A stretch of DNA of 44,304 bases from positions 1-44,304 of the forward strand of contig JAAFKI010000170.1 of assembly GCA_021399345.1 (NCBI GenBank), given 5' to 3'. Made by a program: the position numbers and the translations under genes. The notes under the pieces were generated by a model. That model was not told the DNA's origin. It made no database searches and saw only the letters and a program-made list of their open reading frames with translations. Position 1 is the stretch's first letter; each line of letters begins with the position of its first letter. This stretch comes from Candidatus Heimdallarchaeota archaeon (lineage in GTDB: Archaea > Asgardarchaeota > Heimdallarchaeia > Heimdallarchaeales > Heimdallarchaeaceae). Positions 33,336 through 42,177 of this stretch are shown here, piece after piece.

Positions 33336-36176
33336 TTGCGTGTAACCTTTTTGTTACCAATTTTGTTGAAAGAAAACGTTGATAAACTTTCACTGAAAAC
33401 TCATTTATTGGAAGGTTATAGTGAATTGTCACCAGAAGAGAGTAGGCACAAAGATAGCAAGAAATTAGAGGAAGACTATGATGAAGAGCTTTCTCAAATT
33501 GCTACTAGATATAATATTGAGTTTGATAATAATAAAGAAACTCTTTCTATTAATCTAGCTCTAAAAGGACAAGAAGCTTTAACCAAAGGTCAAATCGAAT
33601 CAGCAGAAGAAATTTGTGATGTGCTCTATAGTCTTGCAAGTAAGTGGAAAGATGACTTCACAAAAATGAAAACACTATTACTGAATGCTCAGATTGCAAA
33701 TTACAAAGGAGAATCGCAGTTAGAATATCTTGAAAACGCTCTTTCCTTAGCTAAAAAAATCAAAATTCTTGATATTGAAATTGGAATAAGGGTTCAACTA
33801 GCTTTTGATTATTACAAAAGACGAAACTACAAGAAAGTCCTCAAAGAGATTAAGAAAATCCAAAAACATCCCGAGTTTTTCTCTGAAAATGCAACAATAG
33901 TACTTGAGCTCCAATCTAGAACCTATTGGGAAATAGATGAATATGTCAAAGGATTTGACTCTACTCTTAAATGGTTTGACGTTCTAAAAAGCTCTCTAAA
34001 TGATGTATATTCTATTTTTCTTGTTATTGTTTATCTTCTGACAGTAATGAATTCTTTAGATCTCCCATATGCTAAAGAAAAGCTTGATGAGATTAAAAAT
34101 AGCATTTATGGCTTTTTAACACAGTTGGGTTCAGCTTCCCATGTATTTTCAGAAATACTGAATAATATTGATGTTTTGTTTGCCAAATCCCTTATGCTTG
34201 TAGAACCCGAAATTTTGTATCAATTTGCAGATTTACTTCTACAATCTTCCAGATGGAATGATGAGGAAAAGTACTTATTTTTGTGTCAAAAACTGTCAGA
34301 TGCTTTTTATAATATTGACGACTTCAAGAAAGCTCAAAGTTTAATGGAAAAAGCATATCAGTTCGCTAAAGAGAAGAAATATTCTGAAATTGAATCTCTT
34401 ATAAAACATAAACTGACAGAGATTTCTAGTTTGATATTCTATTTTATGTCTTTTAATCCTCTATTTGATCCATTTAGTGCAAAATCTATTACTATAAACA
34501 CTGATGATCTCAAGAAACAGTTATATCTACAAGTCATGAGCCCTATTACCAATAATTTTCCAACAACTTCTTATTCACAGTTTCTAAGAATTATCGAAAA
34601 AGCATCATATAGTTACATACATGAAAAATCGCTGAAAATAGACGGGTTTACTGTTGAAGAAGAACGGTGTTTTTTCGTTCTTGATTTAGAGATAGAAAAT
34701 GAAAGAATAATGCTTCTTATGAAAGAAGATTTCAAAGTAGATCCTGCAGAATATCAGACATTACACTCAACCTTATCTCCTTATTATTCAGTTATTGGTT
34801 TATTATCAGATGAAAGAAAAAGTACAATGAATGAAATTGATGATATTGAAGAAGTTTTACTAAAAGTTCAAAGAGCTATCAATTGTCCTGCTTCTAAAGC
34901 AATTATTTACTTGCCAGAGAAAAATCCTCAATTAAATCTATTCCGATTCTATCTCCAAGAAGGTGGTTTTAGAGATCTTAAAGTTAAAATCTTAGATTCA
35001 GTCTTGAAACTAAAGACTTCATTTGATTTCCTGAAAATTCCAGATATTTTGCAAATTTTTCAAGCAGATCCTATAACCATCTTTGATCTCTCTCTGAGAG
35101 ATGTTGATAATCTGAATCCATTATCGAAATTAATTACTAATGCTTATGGAGTTAATGTATCATCTGAAACAATGCACGATTTCTTCCAAGCTTTAATTGA
35201 AGATTTCCAGAAAAGAAGTGATACAAGATTCTGGAAAGATTTTTACTATCAATATGCTTGGTTGCAAACAAAGGGGATCTATCTATCTATATCAAATGAG
35301 TTCCACGAGAAGAAAAAAGCTTTAAACGATAAATTGGTTGAAATTGCAAATAAACTAGGTGAGGGGGAGAAAATTTTGGAGAGCCTATATTATCGAACTT
35401 TTATGGGAATTGTTACTAAGAGTGACAACTTCATGCAAGATTTTGAGGTTCTTAAAGCTAAATCAAAAAGTCATAAAAGCAGGAAATTCGGTGTTATATC
35501 TAAACTTATCCAGCTTTTTATAGATGAAAATTTAGATGAGGAGTACAATTTGGTTGAAACTCTCAATTTACTCTGTGAATTATGTGAATTCAAAGATTGG
35601 GACATTTTATTGGAATTATTTATCTATCTTCTTGGTGAGTTACATGAGATTAAACCTCTTTTTGAAATATGTAAAGAGCGAGATGTTAAAGACAGCGGAA
35701 TATATCTATATCTGCACCTAATTAAACATTTAATCAAAATCGAGAGACATAATTCAGCTAGTGAACTGCTAAGCTGGGTTCTTAATACAATAAATAGTCG
35801 GAAAGAGAATTTTCACTTCTCTGAACACATTTGGGATTATCTATTTGTTACAGCAAATACATACATGTATTCCCTTACTAGTGAAGTTCCTGATGAAACC
35901 TTAAAGAAATTTGGTGTGGATAAAAATGACGTTATTCGAAGCTTATTAGATAAAAAAGAATGGATTACCGATCCCTTATTCCTTGTTGAACTTCTTAACG
36001 ATTATATCTTAACATTACTTGATAATTCGAACTTCTCTGAGGCTGAAAAACACTATCGCTGGGTTGAGCAATTAATGTTCTATTACTGGGATATATTCAC
36101 CAACGAAAATAACAAAGATTTACTGAAAAACGTTAACGAAATTAAAAAGAGAATCGAAAGTCAACACTTCATATAA
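33336..36176 (+). CDS. Large TPR-like helical-repeat protein, unknown function
   Basis: A 946-residue protein with no family I recognise. The N-terminal third has TPR-like helix pairs (GQEALTKGQIESAEEICDVL, LSLAKKIKILDIEIGIRVQLA, YYKRRNYKKVLKEIKKIQ), and further pairs occur at about residues 290-360. A middle section (about 400-600) is more globular, with beta-type stretches around ERCFFVLDLEIENERIMLLM. The last 250 residues are again helical. No ATG opens the frame; TTG at 33336 is the first start, and TTG codons at 33351, 33363 and 33366 are alternatives. It is divergent from the acyl-CoA synthetase. Likely a scaffold; partner unknown. Confidence 0.5.
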   Translation: MRVTFLLPILLKENVDKLSLKTHLLEGYSELSPEESRHKDSKKLEEDYDEELSQIATRYNIEFDNNKETLSINLALKGQEALTKGQIESAEEICDVLYSLASKWKDDFTKMKTLLLNAQIANYKGESQLEYLENALSLAKKIKILDIEIGIRVQLAFDYYKRRNYKKVLKEIKKIQKHPEFFSENATIVLELQSRTYWEIDEYVKGFDSTLKWFDVLKSSLNDVYSIFLVIVYLLTVMNSLDLPYAKEKLDEIKNSIYGFLTQLGSASHVFSEILNNIDVLFAKSLMLVEPEILYQFADLLLQSSRWNDEEKYLFLCQKLSDAFYNIDDFKKAQSLMEKAYQFAKEKKYSEIESLIKHKLTEISSLIFYFMSFNPLFDPFSAKSITINTDDLKKQLYLQVMSPITNNFPTTSYSQFLRIIEKASYSYIHEKSLKIDGFTVEEERCFFVLDLEIENERIMLLMKEDFKVDPAEYQTLHSTLSPYYSVIGLLSDERKSTMNEIDDIEEVLLKVQRAINCPASKAIIYLPEKNPQLNLFRFYLQEGGFRDLKVKILDSVLKLKTSFDFLKIPDILQIFQADPITIFDLSLRDVDNLNPLSKLITNAYGVNVSSETMHDFFQALIEDFQKRSDTRFWKDFYYQYAWLQTKGIYLSISNEFHEKKKALNDKLVEIANKLGEGEKILESLYYRTFMGIVTKSDNFMQDFEVLKAKSKSHKSRKFGVISKLIQLFIDENLDEEYNLVETLNLLCELCEFKDWDILLELFIYLLGELHEIKPLFEICKERDVKDSGIYLYLHLIKHLIKIERHNSASELLSWVLNTINSRKENFHFSEHIWDYLFVTANTYMYSLTSEVPDETLKKFGVDKNDVIRSLLDKKEWITDPLFLVELLNDYILTLLDNSNFSEAEKHYRWVEQLMFYYWDIFTNENNKDLLKNVNEIKKRIESQHFI

Positions 36177-36434
36177 TAAGTGTGCTTTTAAACAATTAAC
36201 AATTTACGTTATCTATTTTGTAAGGGTGTAACTAAATCGGCCTTACTTGGATATTCTTGTTTATTTCACTTTATAAACAGTTTTGGTATTATTGTTCTAC
36301 AATGCGTCTAATTATAATTATGTTAAGGTTATGTCACTGTAATCCATAATAATCTTTATGAATGATGGTACGATTGAAAATGTGTAAAATAAATATTCCA
36401 ATGATAGTTCATATCCATAATTGGTGTCAAATTC

Positions 36435-39050
36435 ATGTCTTCTGAACACGATATAGCTATAATCTGTGTGGGGTATAGGGACAGTCCTTTCACAAAAGAA
36501 ATAATTCAAAATGACATAATCCCTTATTCTATAATAGCTAATAACTCAAGTGATTTCCAAATCCATCACGCCGATCCCTCAAAGATACTTTTTTACAGCC
36601 TTGAATTCACCAAAATAATTGAAATTATTGCTAAGAAAAGTATGGATTCATTAGCAGTTTTTGAAACCTTAGGACAATTTTTTGAATTTTACAATCCCTT
36701 ACATCTTTCAACTCTTAATTACTTAATATCAAAGTATGCTACTAGTATAAAACCTAAAAATAAAGAATACATGCAGGCATGGAAAAACATCACTACTACC
36801 ATATTTGACCGTGAATTTATTTACCCACTATTTGAAGAGAGTAGAATTTTCCATATTAAAGAAGGAGAAGTGGAAATTCCAGTACGTCAATTCCTTATTT
36901 CGTCTGAATTAGAAAAGAAAAAAGATAACTCAAAGAATAACAATAAAGCTCTAGATCAAGTTCTTGAAGGTATTACAGGTATAATAGATCTTGAAGAAAA
37001 TAGTAAAATGAAAATAAGCTCTAGTGCTGTAAGAAAAATCACCTCAGCATCAGCCGTTATCATAATTCCTACAGATATAGTTTCTTTATTCATTTTGTTC
37101 AATTCCAATCACTTCAAAGAAACTTTACAAAAATCTCATGGAGAAATAGCGATTATTTCCCCATTCTGGCCTGGTAATGAGATTAGTAAAATTGAAAAAG
37201 AAATACTTCAAAAAACAAATTTTGATGCAAATCTTGTTAATGTTGCAAAATTGGTTAAAGACTGTGTGGATGCAGTAATAATTGATACAAAGGACACTGA
37301 TCTAGTTCCTTCTCTCAGAGAAGAAGGGGTTACCGTTTTAGTGGAAGATTTATCTCCAGAAAACCAATCAACACAAGAATTTCTGGATACAGTTCTGAAA
37401 AGTATTGAAATTTCATTAGATACAATCGCTGTTGAACCTCAAGGTTTGATTGAAGGTTTAGGAGAAAAACTTGTCAGTTTATTTAGAGTTCGAGAACCTA
37501 AACAAGAAAAAGAAGAAGCTAAAGCTAAGACACTTGAAATCTCAGTTAAAGAGGAAGATCTAGAACTTATAGAATCAATATTTGAGGAAGGGATTTCAGT
37601 AGATGAACCAAAGAAAATGGAAACTGAAATATCAGAAGATTTCTCAGAATCTGATACTCTTACAGACGAGTTTGAAATGGAAGTAATTGAAACTGAAGAA
37701 ACTATTCAATCAATACCTACTCCACCTCCAAAAGATGCGAGTATGGATAGTGGATATTACCAACCAAAAGCTGAAGGTCAGTTTGTACTACCAGGTATTG
37801 AGCAAATTGCACAATTTGAATTGGAAGAATTAGATTCTTTAGATGTTGATGAACACATCATAACTTCTTTTATTGAAAGAGCAATGACAAGCAATGCAAC
37901 AGGAGTGGAAGTTGTCTTTTCTGATTTATTATCTTTACAAAACAATCCTCTATTAATAGATAAAATCTTTCAAACAATACTTAAGCGATTGATAAAAGTA
38001 AGAGAGCTAAATCCAGAAGAGAAAATTGCTGATATGATCACCTACTTATCTGCCCACAAGCCTGAGTATTATCACGAAAAGCTGAACACTTTGCTTGAAG
38101 ATACTCTTAACTCTGAAGAAGAAAAAGGATTTTATCAGAATCTAAAAACAACTTCTTTAGTTGTTAGAAGTTCTTTACTTATTGCAGGGGATGTAATTGA
38201 GAAATTCTTGCAAAAGAATATTGTTATTGCAGATGCTTATGTTGAAGATAGATTGAAACGCATGGTTAACGCTTTTGGAGTTGCTAGTATTGATTTATTA
38301 CAATTAATATGCAGAATTCTTGTGAATATATACAAGCAAGAATTGGAAAAGGAAGAATTAGATGAAACTATAACTCGAAGAATTATTACATTTTTAACTA
38401 TGTTTGATGGACTTAGTGTAGCTATAGCTCTGGTAACATTAGGGTCAGAAGTAGCATTAGAATCTATTACAAATGCTATTAAGGAGATGGCTTTGAATAA
38501 CTCCTTTAAGAAGATAATTACAGATGTTTTAACTGTCTTTAATGAAGGTTCTTATGAAGATTTGGTGAAAACTTTTCAAGGACGTATTTTGCCCGAAAAC
38601 GTCGAATTTGAGATGATGAAAAAGAAATACATCACCAGTCTTTCTAAAGTGGGTTCAATACCGTTAGAAATATTCGCTGAAAGAATTGGATTATCAGTTG
38701 ATAAAGCAGAAAAAATGATTTATGATATGATTTTGCAAGAAGAAATTCCAGCAAGAATTGAATTAGTTAGCGGAAGACTCTACATCGTTCAAGATATTGA
38801 TGAAACTGAGGTTATAACGGAAGAATCAACTGAAGAGATAACAGGAGAGACAAAGGAAACCCATGAAAAAACTGATGAAAAAGTAGAACAACTTGATCAG
38901 AAAGAAGTTTCAGAGGCACTCGAAGAGCATCCTGAGCAAATGCTAACTGAAGAGATTTTAGAGAAAGAATTTGCTTGTACTCAATGTCAGAAATCTTTCA
39001 AAACAGAAAGAGGTTTAAAAATACATGTAAGCAGGGTTCATAAAGAATAA
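36435..39050 (+). CDS. Fusion of degenerate CofD-like domain, PCI-like winged helix and C2H2 zinc finger
   Basis: An 871-residue multi-domain protein. Residues about 1-325 resemble CofD (2-phospho-L-lactate transferase of F420 synthesis). IIANNSSDFQIHHADPSKILFYSLE parallels the NTxDDxxxHGLxxSPDxDTxxYxL motif. Further on, ITSASAVIIIPTDIVSLFILF and GEIAIISPFWPG parallel the ADxIIIGPSNPxxSI and ISPI segments. The N-terminal GGTGxxKL loop and the DD pair are gone, so catalysis is unlikely. An acidic linker follows, then helical repeats, then a winged helix (about 730-790, IPLEIFAERIGLSVDKAEKMIY) like those of PCI/DDRGK proteins. The C-terminus is a canonical C2H2 finger: C848, C851, H864, H869. 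GGTG lies eight bases before the ATG. Confidence 0.55.
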   Translation: MSSEHDIAIICVGYRDSPFTKEIIQNDIIPYSIIANNSSDFQIHHADPSKILFYSLEFTKIIEIIAKKSMDSLAVFETLGQFFEFYNPLHLSTLNYLISKYATSIKPKNKEYMQAWKNITTTIFDREFIYPLFEESRIFHIKEGEVEIPVRQFLISSELEKKKDNSKNNNKALDQVLEGITGIIDLEENSKMKISSSAVRKITSASAVIIIPTDIVSLFILFNSNHFKETLQKSHGEIAIISPFWPGNEISKIEKEILQKTNFDANLVNVAKLVKDCVDAVIIDTKDTDLVPSLREEGVTVLVEDLSPENQSTQEFLDTVLKSIEISLDTIAVEPQGLIEGLGEKLVSLFRVREPKQEKEEAKAKTLEISVKEEDLELIESIFEEGISVDEPKKMETEISEDFSESDTLTDEFEMEVIETEETIQSIPTPPPKDASMDSGYYQPKAEGQFVLPGIEQIAQFELEELDSLDVDEHIITSFIERAMTSNATGVEVVFSDLLSLQNNPLLIDKIFQTILKRLIKVRELNPEEKIADMITYLSAHKPEYYHEKLNTLLEDTLNSEEEKGFYQNLKTTSLVVRSSLLIAGDVIEKFLQKNIVIADAYVEDRLKRMVNAFGVASIDLLQLICRILVNIYKQELEKEELDETITRRIITFLTMFDGLSVAIALVTLGSEVALESITNAIKEMALNNSFKKIITDVLTVFNEGSYEDLVKTFQGRILPENVEFEMMKKKYITSLSKVGSIPLEIFAERIGLSVDKAEKMIYDMILQEEIPARIELVSGRLYIVQDIDETEVITEESTEEITGETKETHEKTDEKVEQLDQKEVSEALEEHPEQMLTEEILEKEFACTQCQKSFKTERGLKIHVSRVHKE

Positions 39051-39137
39051 TCTGATCATGAATAACCTTCTACTCAACTATAAGTTTCATTTTTAAAATA
39101 AATCTTTTCGACCAAAGATGTCAATGTTATCAATAGA

Positions 39138-39145
39138 CTTTAAAG
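39138..39145 (+). promoter_or_regulatory. TATA box for the longin-like gene
   Basis: CTTTAAAG is centred about 25 bases before the ATG at 39167. An ATG at 39153 is out of frame, so the spacing supports 39167 as start on a leaderless transcript. Confidence 0.45.
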
Positions 39146-39166
39146 ACTAAGTATGAGTGTAATTTT

Positions 39167-40168
39167 ATGCTAATTTGTTTGTTCAGGTTAGAGGATGTTG
39201 GTCCAAACTTAGTTGAAATGGTATTAGACAGAAATGTTGAATTTGATCAGGATACAATAGATAAATTCACATTCTCAGGGTCAGTTACTTATTCTCTAGT
39301 TTTTCAAGGAATGGTTACTCTTGAAGATATGTCTTCAGAACTTTATGGTCCTTTTCCATTTGCTTTTTCTTCAGGGTTCGTTCAATATGCTTTTTCATTT
39401 ATTGCTGCCGATAAGACAATGAAAGACAAAAGGATGAAAGAAAAAACCCTTGGTTTAATTATTATGCTTGTACCAGAGATGGTTTCAAAGATAGATACCT
39501 TTAGGGAAGAATTGGCTAAGGTTCTATTATACAAGTTTCATAAAGTTTACAAAATTAATCAAGTTAATACAGTTTTTCTAAAAGATATCATTAGCTCCTA
39601 TAATAAAATATTACAGGATCTCCTAAGTTTTAAGCAAGCAGATTTATTATCTGAACAAATACTAGCGTTTCTACAAGTGAAGGAAAGACCTAGAAAGAAA
39701 GAAACTATTATTGATATTGGAATTATCTATCCTAAAGAATACACTAGTTTTATTAAGAAATATTATGCTTCCCTATTAGGTTCCTTACCTTATACCGAAA
39801 CCGCTTATTCAGAAGACAAAGCAGTTATCAAAACTCAAACACATGCGTTTAGTTTTGTAATGGATTCGAAAGTTGAGGACAATTTTTTGAATAAACAAAG
39901 TGCATTAATTCTTTTAGCAAATGTTAAAGGAAAGAAATTCTCAACTCTTTATCAAGTATTAAAAAAACTCAAGTCTAAACCTAAGATAGCATTAGTCGTT
40001 TCCCTTCCAGACAATATTGAAAAAGCAAGTGGTGAGTATGCAAAATTCTTTACAGGTCTTCAAAGATACATTGGAGATTTACCATTCTTTTCTGCAAGTT
40101 TTAATACAAATTATGAATTTAAAACAAAAATGTTAGAAGCTCTTTTTTGGACACTTTCACCAGATTAA
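39167..40168 (+). CDS. Possible longin-like domain plus degenerate GTPase-fold protein
   Basis: A 333-residue protein without a recognised family. Residues 1-125 read as short strands and then helices: MLICLFRLEDVGPNLVEMVL, SGFVQYAFSFIAADKTM, TLGLIIMLVPEMVSKIDTFREEL. This order and the FSF...LII...P pattern resemble longin/DENN-u domains of vesicle-trafficking proteins. Residues about 180-333 look like a small-GTPase fold without a P-loop: ALILLANVKGKKFSTLYQVLKKL, then KIALVVSLPDN, then LPFFSASFNTNYEFKTKMLEAL, which parallels the Rab-type FxETSAK-x-N end. Both calls are by eye and tentative. The gene follows the CofD-like fusion on the same strand, with its own TATA box. Confidence 0.4.
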   Translation: MLICLFRLEDVGPNLVEMVLDRNVEFDQDTIDKFTFSGSVTYSLVFQGMVTLEDMSSELYGPFPFAFSSGFVQYAFSFIAADKTMKDKRMKEKTLGLIIMLVPEMVSKIDTFREELAKVLLYKFHKVYKINQVNTVFLKDIISSYNKILQDLLSFKQADLLSEQILAFLQVKERPRKKETIIDIGIIYPKEYTSFIKKYYASLLGSLPYTETAYSEDKAVIKTQTHAFSFVMDSKVEDNFLNKQSALILLANVKGKKFSTLYQVLKKLKSKPKIALVVSLPDNIEKASGEYAKFFTGLQRYIGDLPFFSASFNTNYEFKTKMLEALFWTLSPD

Positions 40169-40180
40169 TTTGTGCTAAAT

Positions 40181-41278
40181 TTACATTATTTTACTTGATT
40201 TCTGTTTAATAATTTCTTCTTGTATATCAACACCAATTCCAAATCCTTGAGGAACGGATATTGTTCCATCATCATTCAATTCGAAGATTGGATCTATAAT
40301 GTAGTCAGAATAATATCTTGCACTTTCGCTAATATCGTTTGGTAATGAAAAAGTGTTCAGACTTGCAACTGCAACGTTCTTAGCCCTTCCTATTCCTGTC
40401 TCTAACATTCCCCCACACCATAAAGGAACTTTAACTAATTCTGATAATTCGTGAATTAGTAGAGTTTCAGTTATTCCCCCCACTCTTGCAGGTTTTACAT
40501 TAATGATTTTGCAAGCATCTATTTCAACAGCAACTCTTGCATCATCAACACTTTTTATCGATTCATCCAAGCATATTGGAGTAGCTAGTTCCTTCTGAAG
40601 TGAAGCATGGTCAATAATATCAAAATACTGTAATGGTTGCTCGATCATCATTAGATTATATCTATCTAAGTTAACGAAAATATCCTTATCTTTTAGCCTA
40701 TAGGCACTGTTAGCATCTACCATTAAAGGTAAATTTGGATACTGATCTCGTATTCGTTTAATTATTTCAACATCCCAACCTGGTTCAATTTTAATCTTAA
40801 TTCTTTGATAATTTTTTTCTAGAGCTGCCTTAATCTTATCTAGAAGAATATCGGGATTTTGTTGAATTCCTAATGAAATTCCTGAAGGTATTTTTTCTTT
40901 TGTCCCTCCAATTAATTTTTGTAAAGATTTCTTATTTAATCTGCCGAAAAGGTCCCAAATAGCATCTTCAACACATGCTTTTGCCATTTGATTACCTTTT
41001 ATACTTTTACAGATATCCTTGAATTCTTTAGGATGATGTAGTTCTTTTTCTTTAATCCAAGGTATGATGAATTTTGAAATTATGTTGGTGCAAGAACTAA
41101 TGGTTTCTCCAGAGTACCAAGGACCGTTCTCTGATACACACTCTCCCCAACCTTGTTCTCCTTCAGACTCTAAACAGACAAGTAGCATTTCACGCTCTTT
41201 TGTTTCTCCAAAACTTGTTCTGAATGGATGTCGTAAGTTCATTTTAATTAGGTAAAGACCAGCTTCTTCTATTTTCAT
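40181..41278 (-). CDS. menC: Enolase-superfamily o-succinylbenzoate synthase / N-succinylamino-acid racemase
   Basis: A 365-residue muconate-lactonizing-subgroup enzyme of the OSBS/NSAR family. The catalytic residues are all visible: the K161-x-K163 pair in RIKIKIEPG, metal ligands D188 (MVDANSAY), E213 (MIEQPL) and D238 (CLDES), and K262 in INVKPARVGG. The N-terminal capping domain has HPFRTSFG. Members make o-succinylbenzoate for menaquinone, or racemise N-succinyl amino acids, or both. No other men gene is in the window, while a COG3375 GNAT lies 55 bases upstream, so racemase use seems more likely; this is inference from context. Confidence 0.88.
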   Translation of the reverse strand: MKIEEAGLYLIKMNLRHPFRTSFGETKEREMLLVCLESEGEQGWGECVSENGPWYSGETISSCTNIISKFIIPWIKEKELHHPKEFKDICKSIKGNQMAKACVEDAIWDLFGRLNKKSLQKLIGGTKEKIPSGISLGIQQNPDILLDKIKAALEKNYQRIKIKIEPGWDVEIIKRIRDQYPNLPLMVDANSAYRLKDKDIFVNLDRYNLMMIEQPLQYFDIIDHASLQKELATPICLDESIKSVDDARVAVEIDACKIINVKPARVGGITETLLIHELSELVKVPLWCGGMLETGIGRAKNVAVASLNTFSLPNDISESARYYSDYIIDPIFELNDDGTISVPQGFGIGVDIQEEIIKQKSSKIM

Positions 41279-41333
41279 ATTAACAACCTAGCTATGAAAT
41301 TCATTTATAGTTTCTCTATAAAATATTATCTCT

Positions 41334-42167
41334 TCACTTTTTAAGGATATGAAAGCATCTCATAGATTTATTTTCTTTCATTATTACAAAATCAATTATT
41401 TTATAGCCTTTACTGAAATAATTTTTAAAACTGTCTCTAGTTTTGTTTCTCCATTCTATTGCAAGAGTTTTATTTTTAGCTAAATAATCAATAATGTTAC
41501 TTGGGATTTCGATAGCTAAAAGAGAATTTGGGTTTGTTAAATTCATTTCAGTAATTTCTAGAAATATTCCTTTTCTTATTGTTTTTAAAACTGAATGATT
41601 CTCATTTGATACAATTTCAGTGAAATCTCGATGTTTGTGAGCCAGATATTCTTTTACATGGTCAGAATTAAGATACCAATTACAATATAATCGATCTGTC
41701 TCCAGTCCTACATTGAGTGCATCTTTCATCTCCCCCCAATAATTTACATTATACGATGCGCAAGTAGCACCAAGCTTATGTAAATTTAAATAACAATTTT
41801 TTGATTGTAATGGATCAAAAGTCCAGTTGATAAGCTTATATCCATTTTTCAATGCCCAATTTCTTTGTTCTAATTTGAGCTGAAGTCCAATCCCTTGATT
41901 TTGATATTTCTCTCTAACAGCGTTGTGATGGGAATAAATGAAAACCCCATATGGATCCTTATTTCCTATCCAACCCCAAGCATAACCAAGAAGTTCTTCT
42001 TTTAGGTATGCACCAATAACTACACCTCCACTCTTCAGAGTTGCGTAGATTAGTCTCTTTGGAACTAGCTCAACCTCTGGCATTTTCCAAGCATCGCGTT
42101 GAACATCTTCTAAATCAGGATATTCGACGAAATTTAATAGTTCTCTATATTGAATTGCTTCTTTCAT
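41334..42167 (-). CDS. COG3375-type GNAT acyltransferase
   Basis: A 277-residue GNAT-family protein. The acyl-CoA motif is REKYQNQGIGLQLKLEQRNWAL at about residues 89-110. It is followed by the subfamily signature TFDPLQSKNCYLNLHKLGA, YNVNYWGEMKDALNVGLETDRLYCNW, which is characteristic of the COG3375 group often found beside NSAR/OSBS genes. In characterised N-acyl amino acid pathways such an enzyme succinylates a D-amino acid before racemisation. It lies 10 bases downstream of the helical protein gene and 55 bases upstream of menC, so it is in one operon. The substrate is not proven. Confidence 0.85.
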   Translation of the reverse strand: MKEAIQYRELLNFVEYPDLEDVQRDAWKMPEVELVPKRLIYATLKSGGVVIGAYLKEELLGYAWGWIGNKDPYGVFIYSHHNAVREKYQNQGIGLQLKLEQRNWALKNGYKLINWTFDPLQSKNCYLNLHKLGATCASYNVNYWGEMKDALNVGLETDRLYCNWYLNSDHVKEYLAHKHRDFTEIVSNENHSVLKTIRKGIFLEITEMNLTNPNSLLAIEIPSNIIDYLAKNKTLAIEWRNKTRDSFKNYFSKGYKIIDFVIMKENKSMRCFHILKK

Positions 42168-42177
42168 TTCTTACTAC

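Noticed and set aside
36177..36434. RNA gene or riboswitch in the longest intergenic gap
   Set aside because: The 258 bases are AT-rich without tRNA-like TTCGA arms or a stable repeated stem that I could find; only promoter-like AT stretches were seen.
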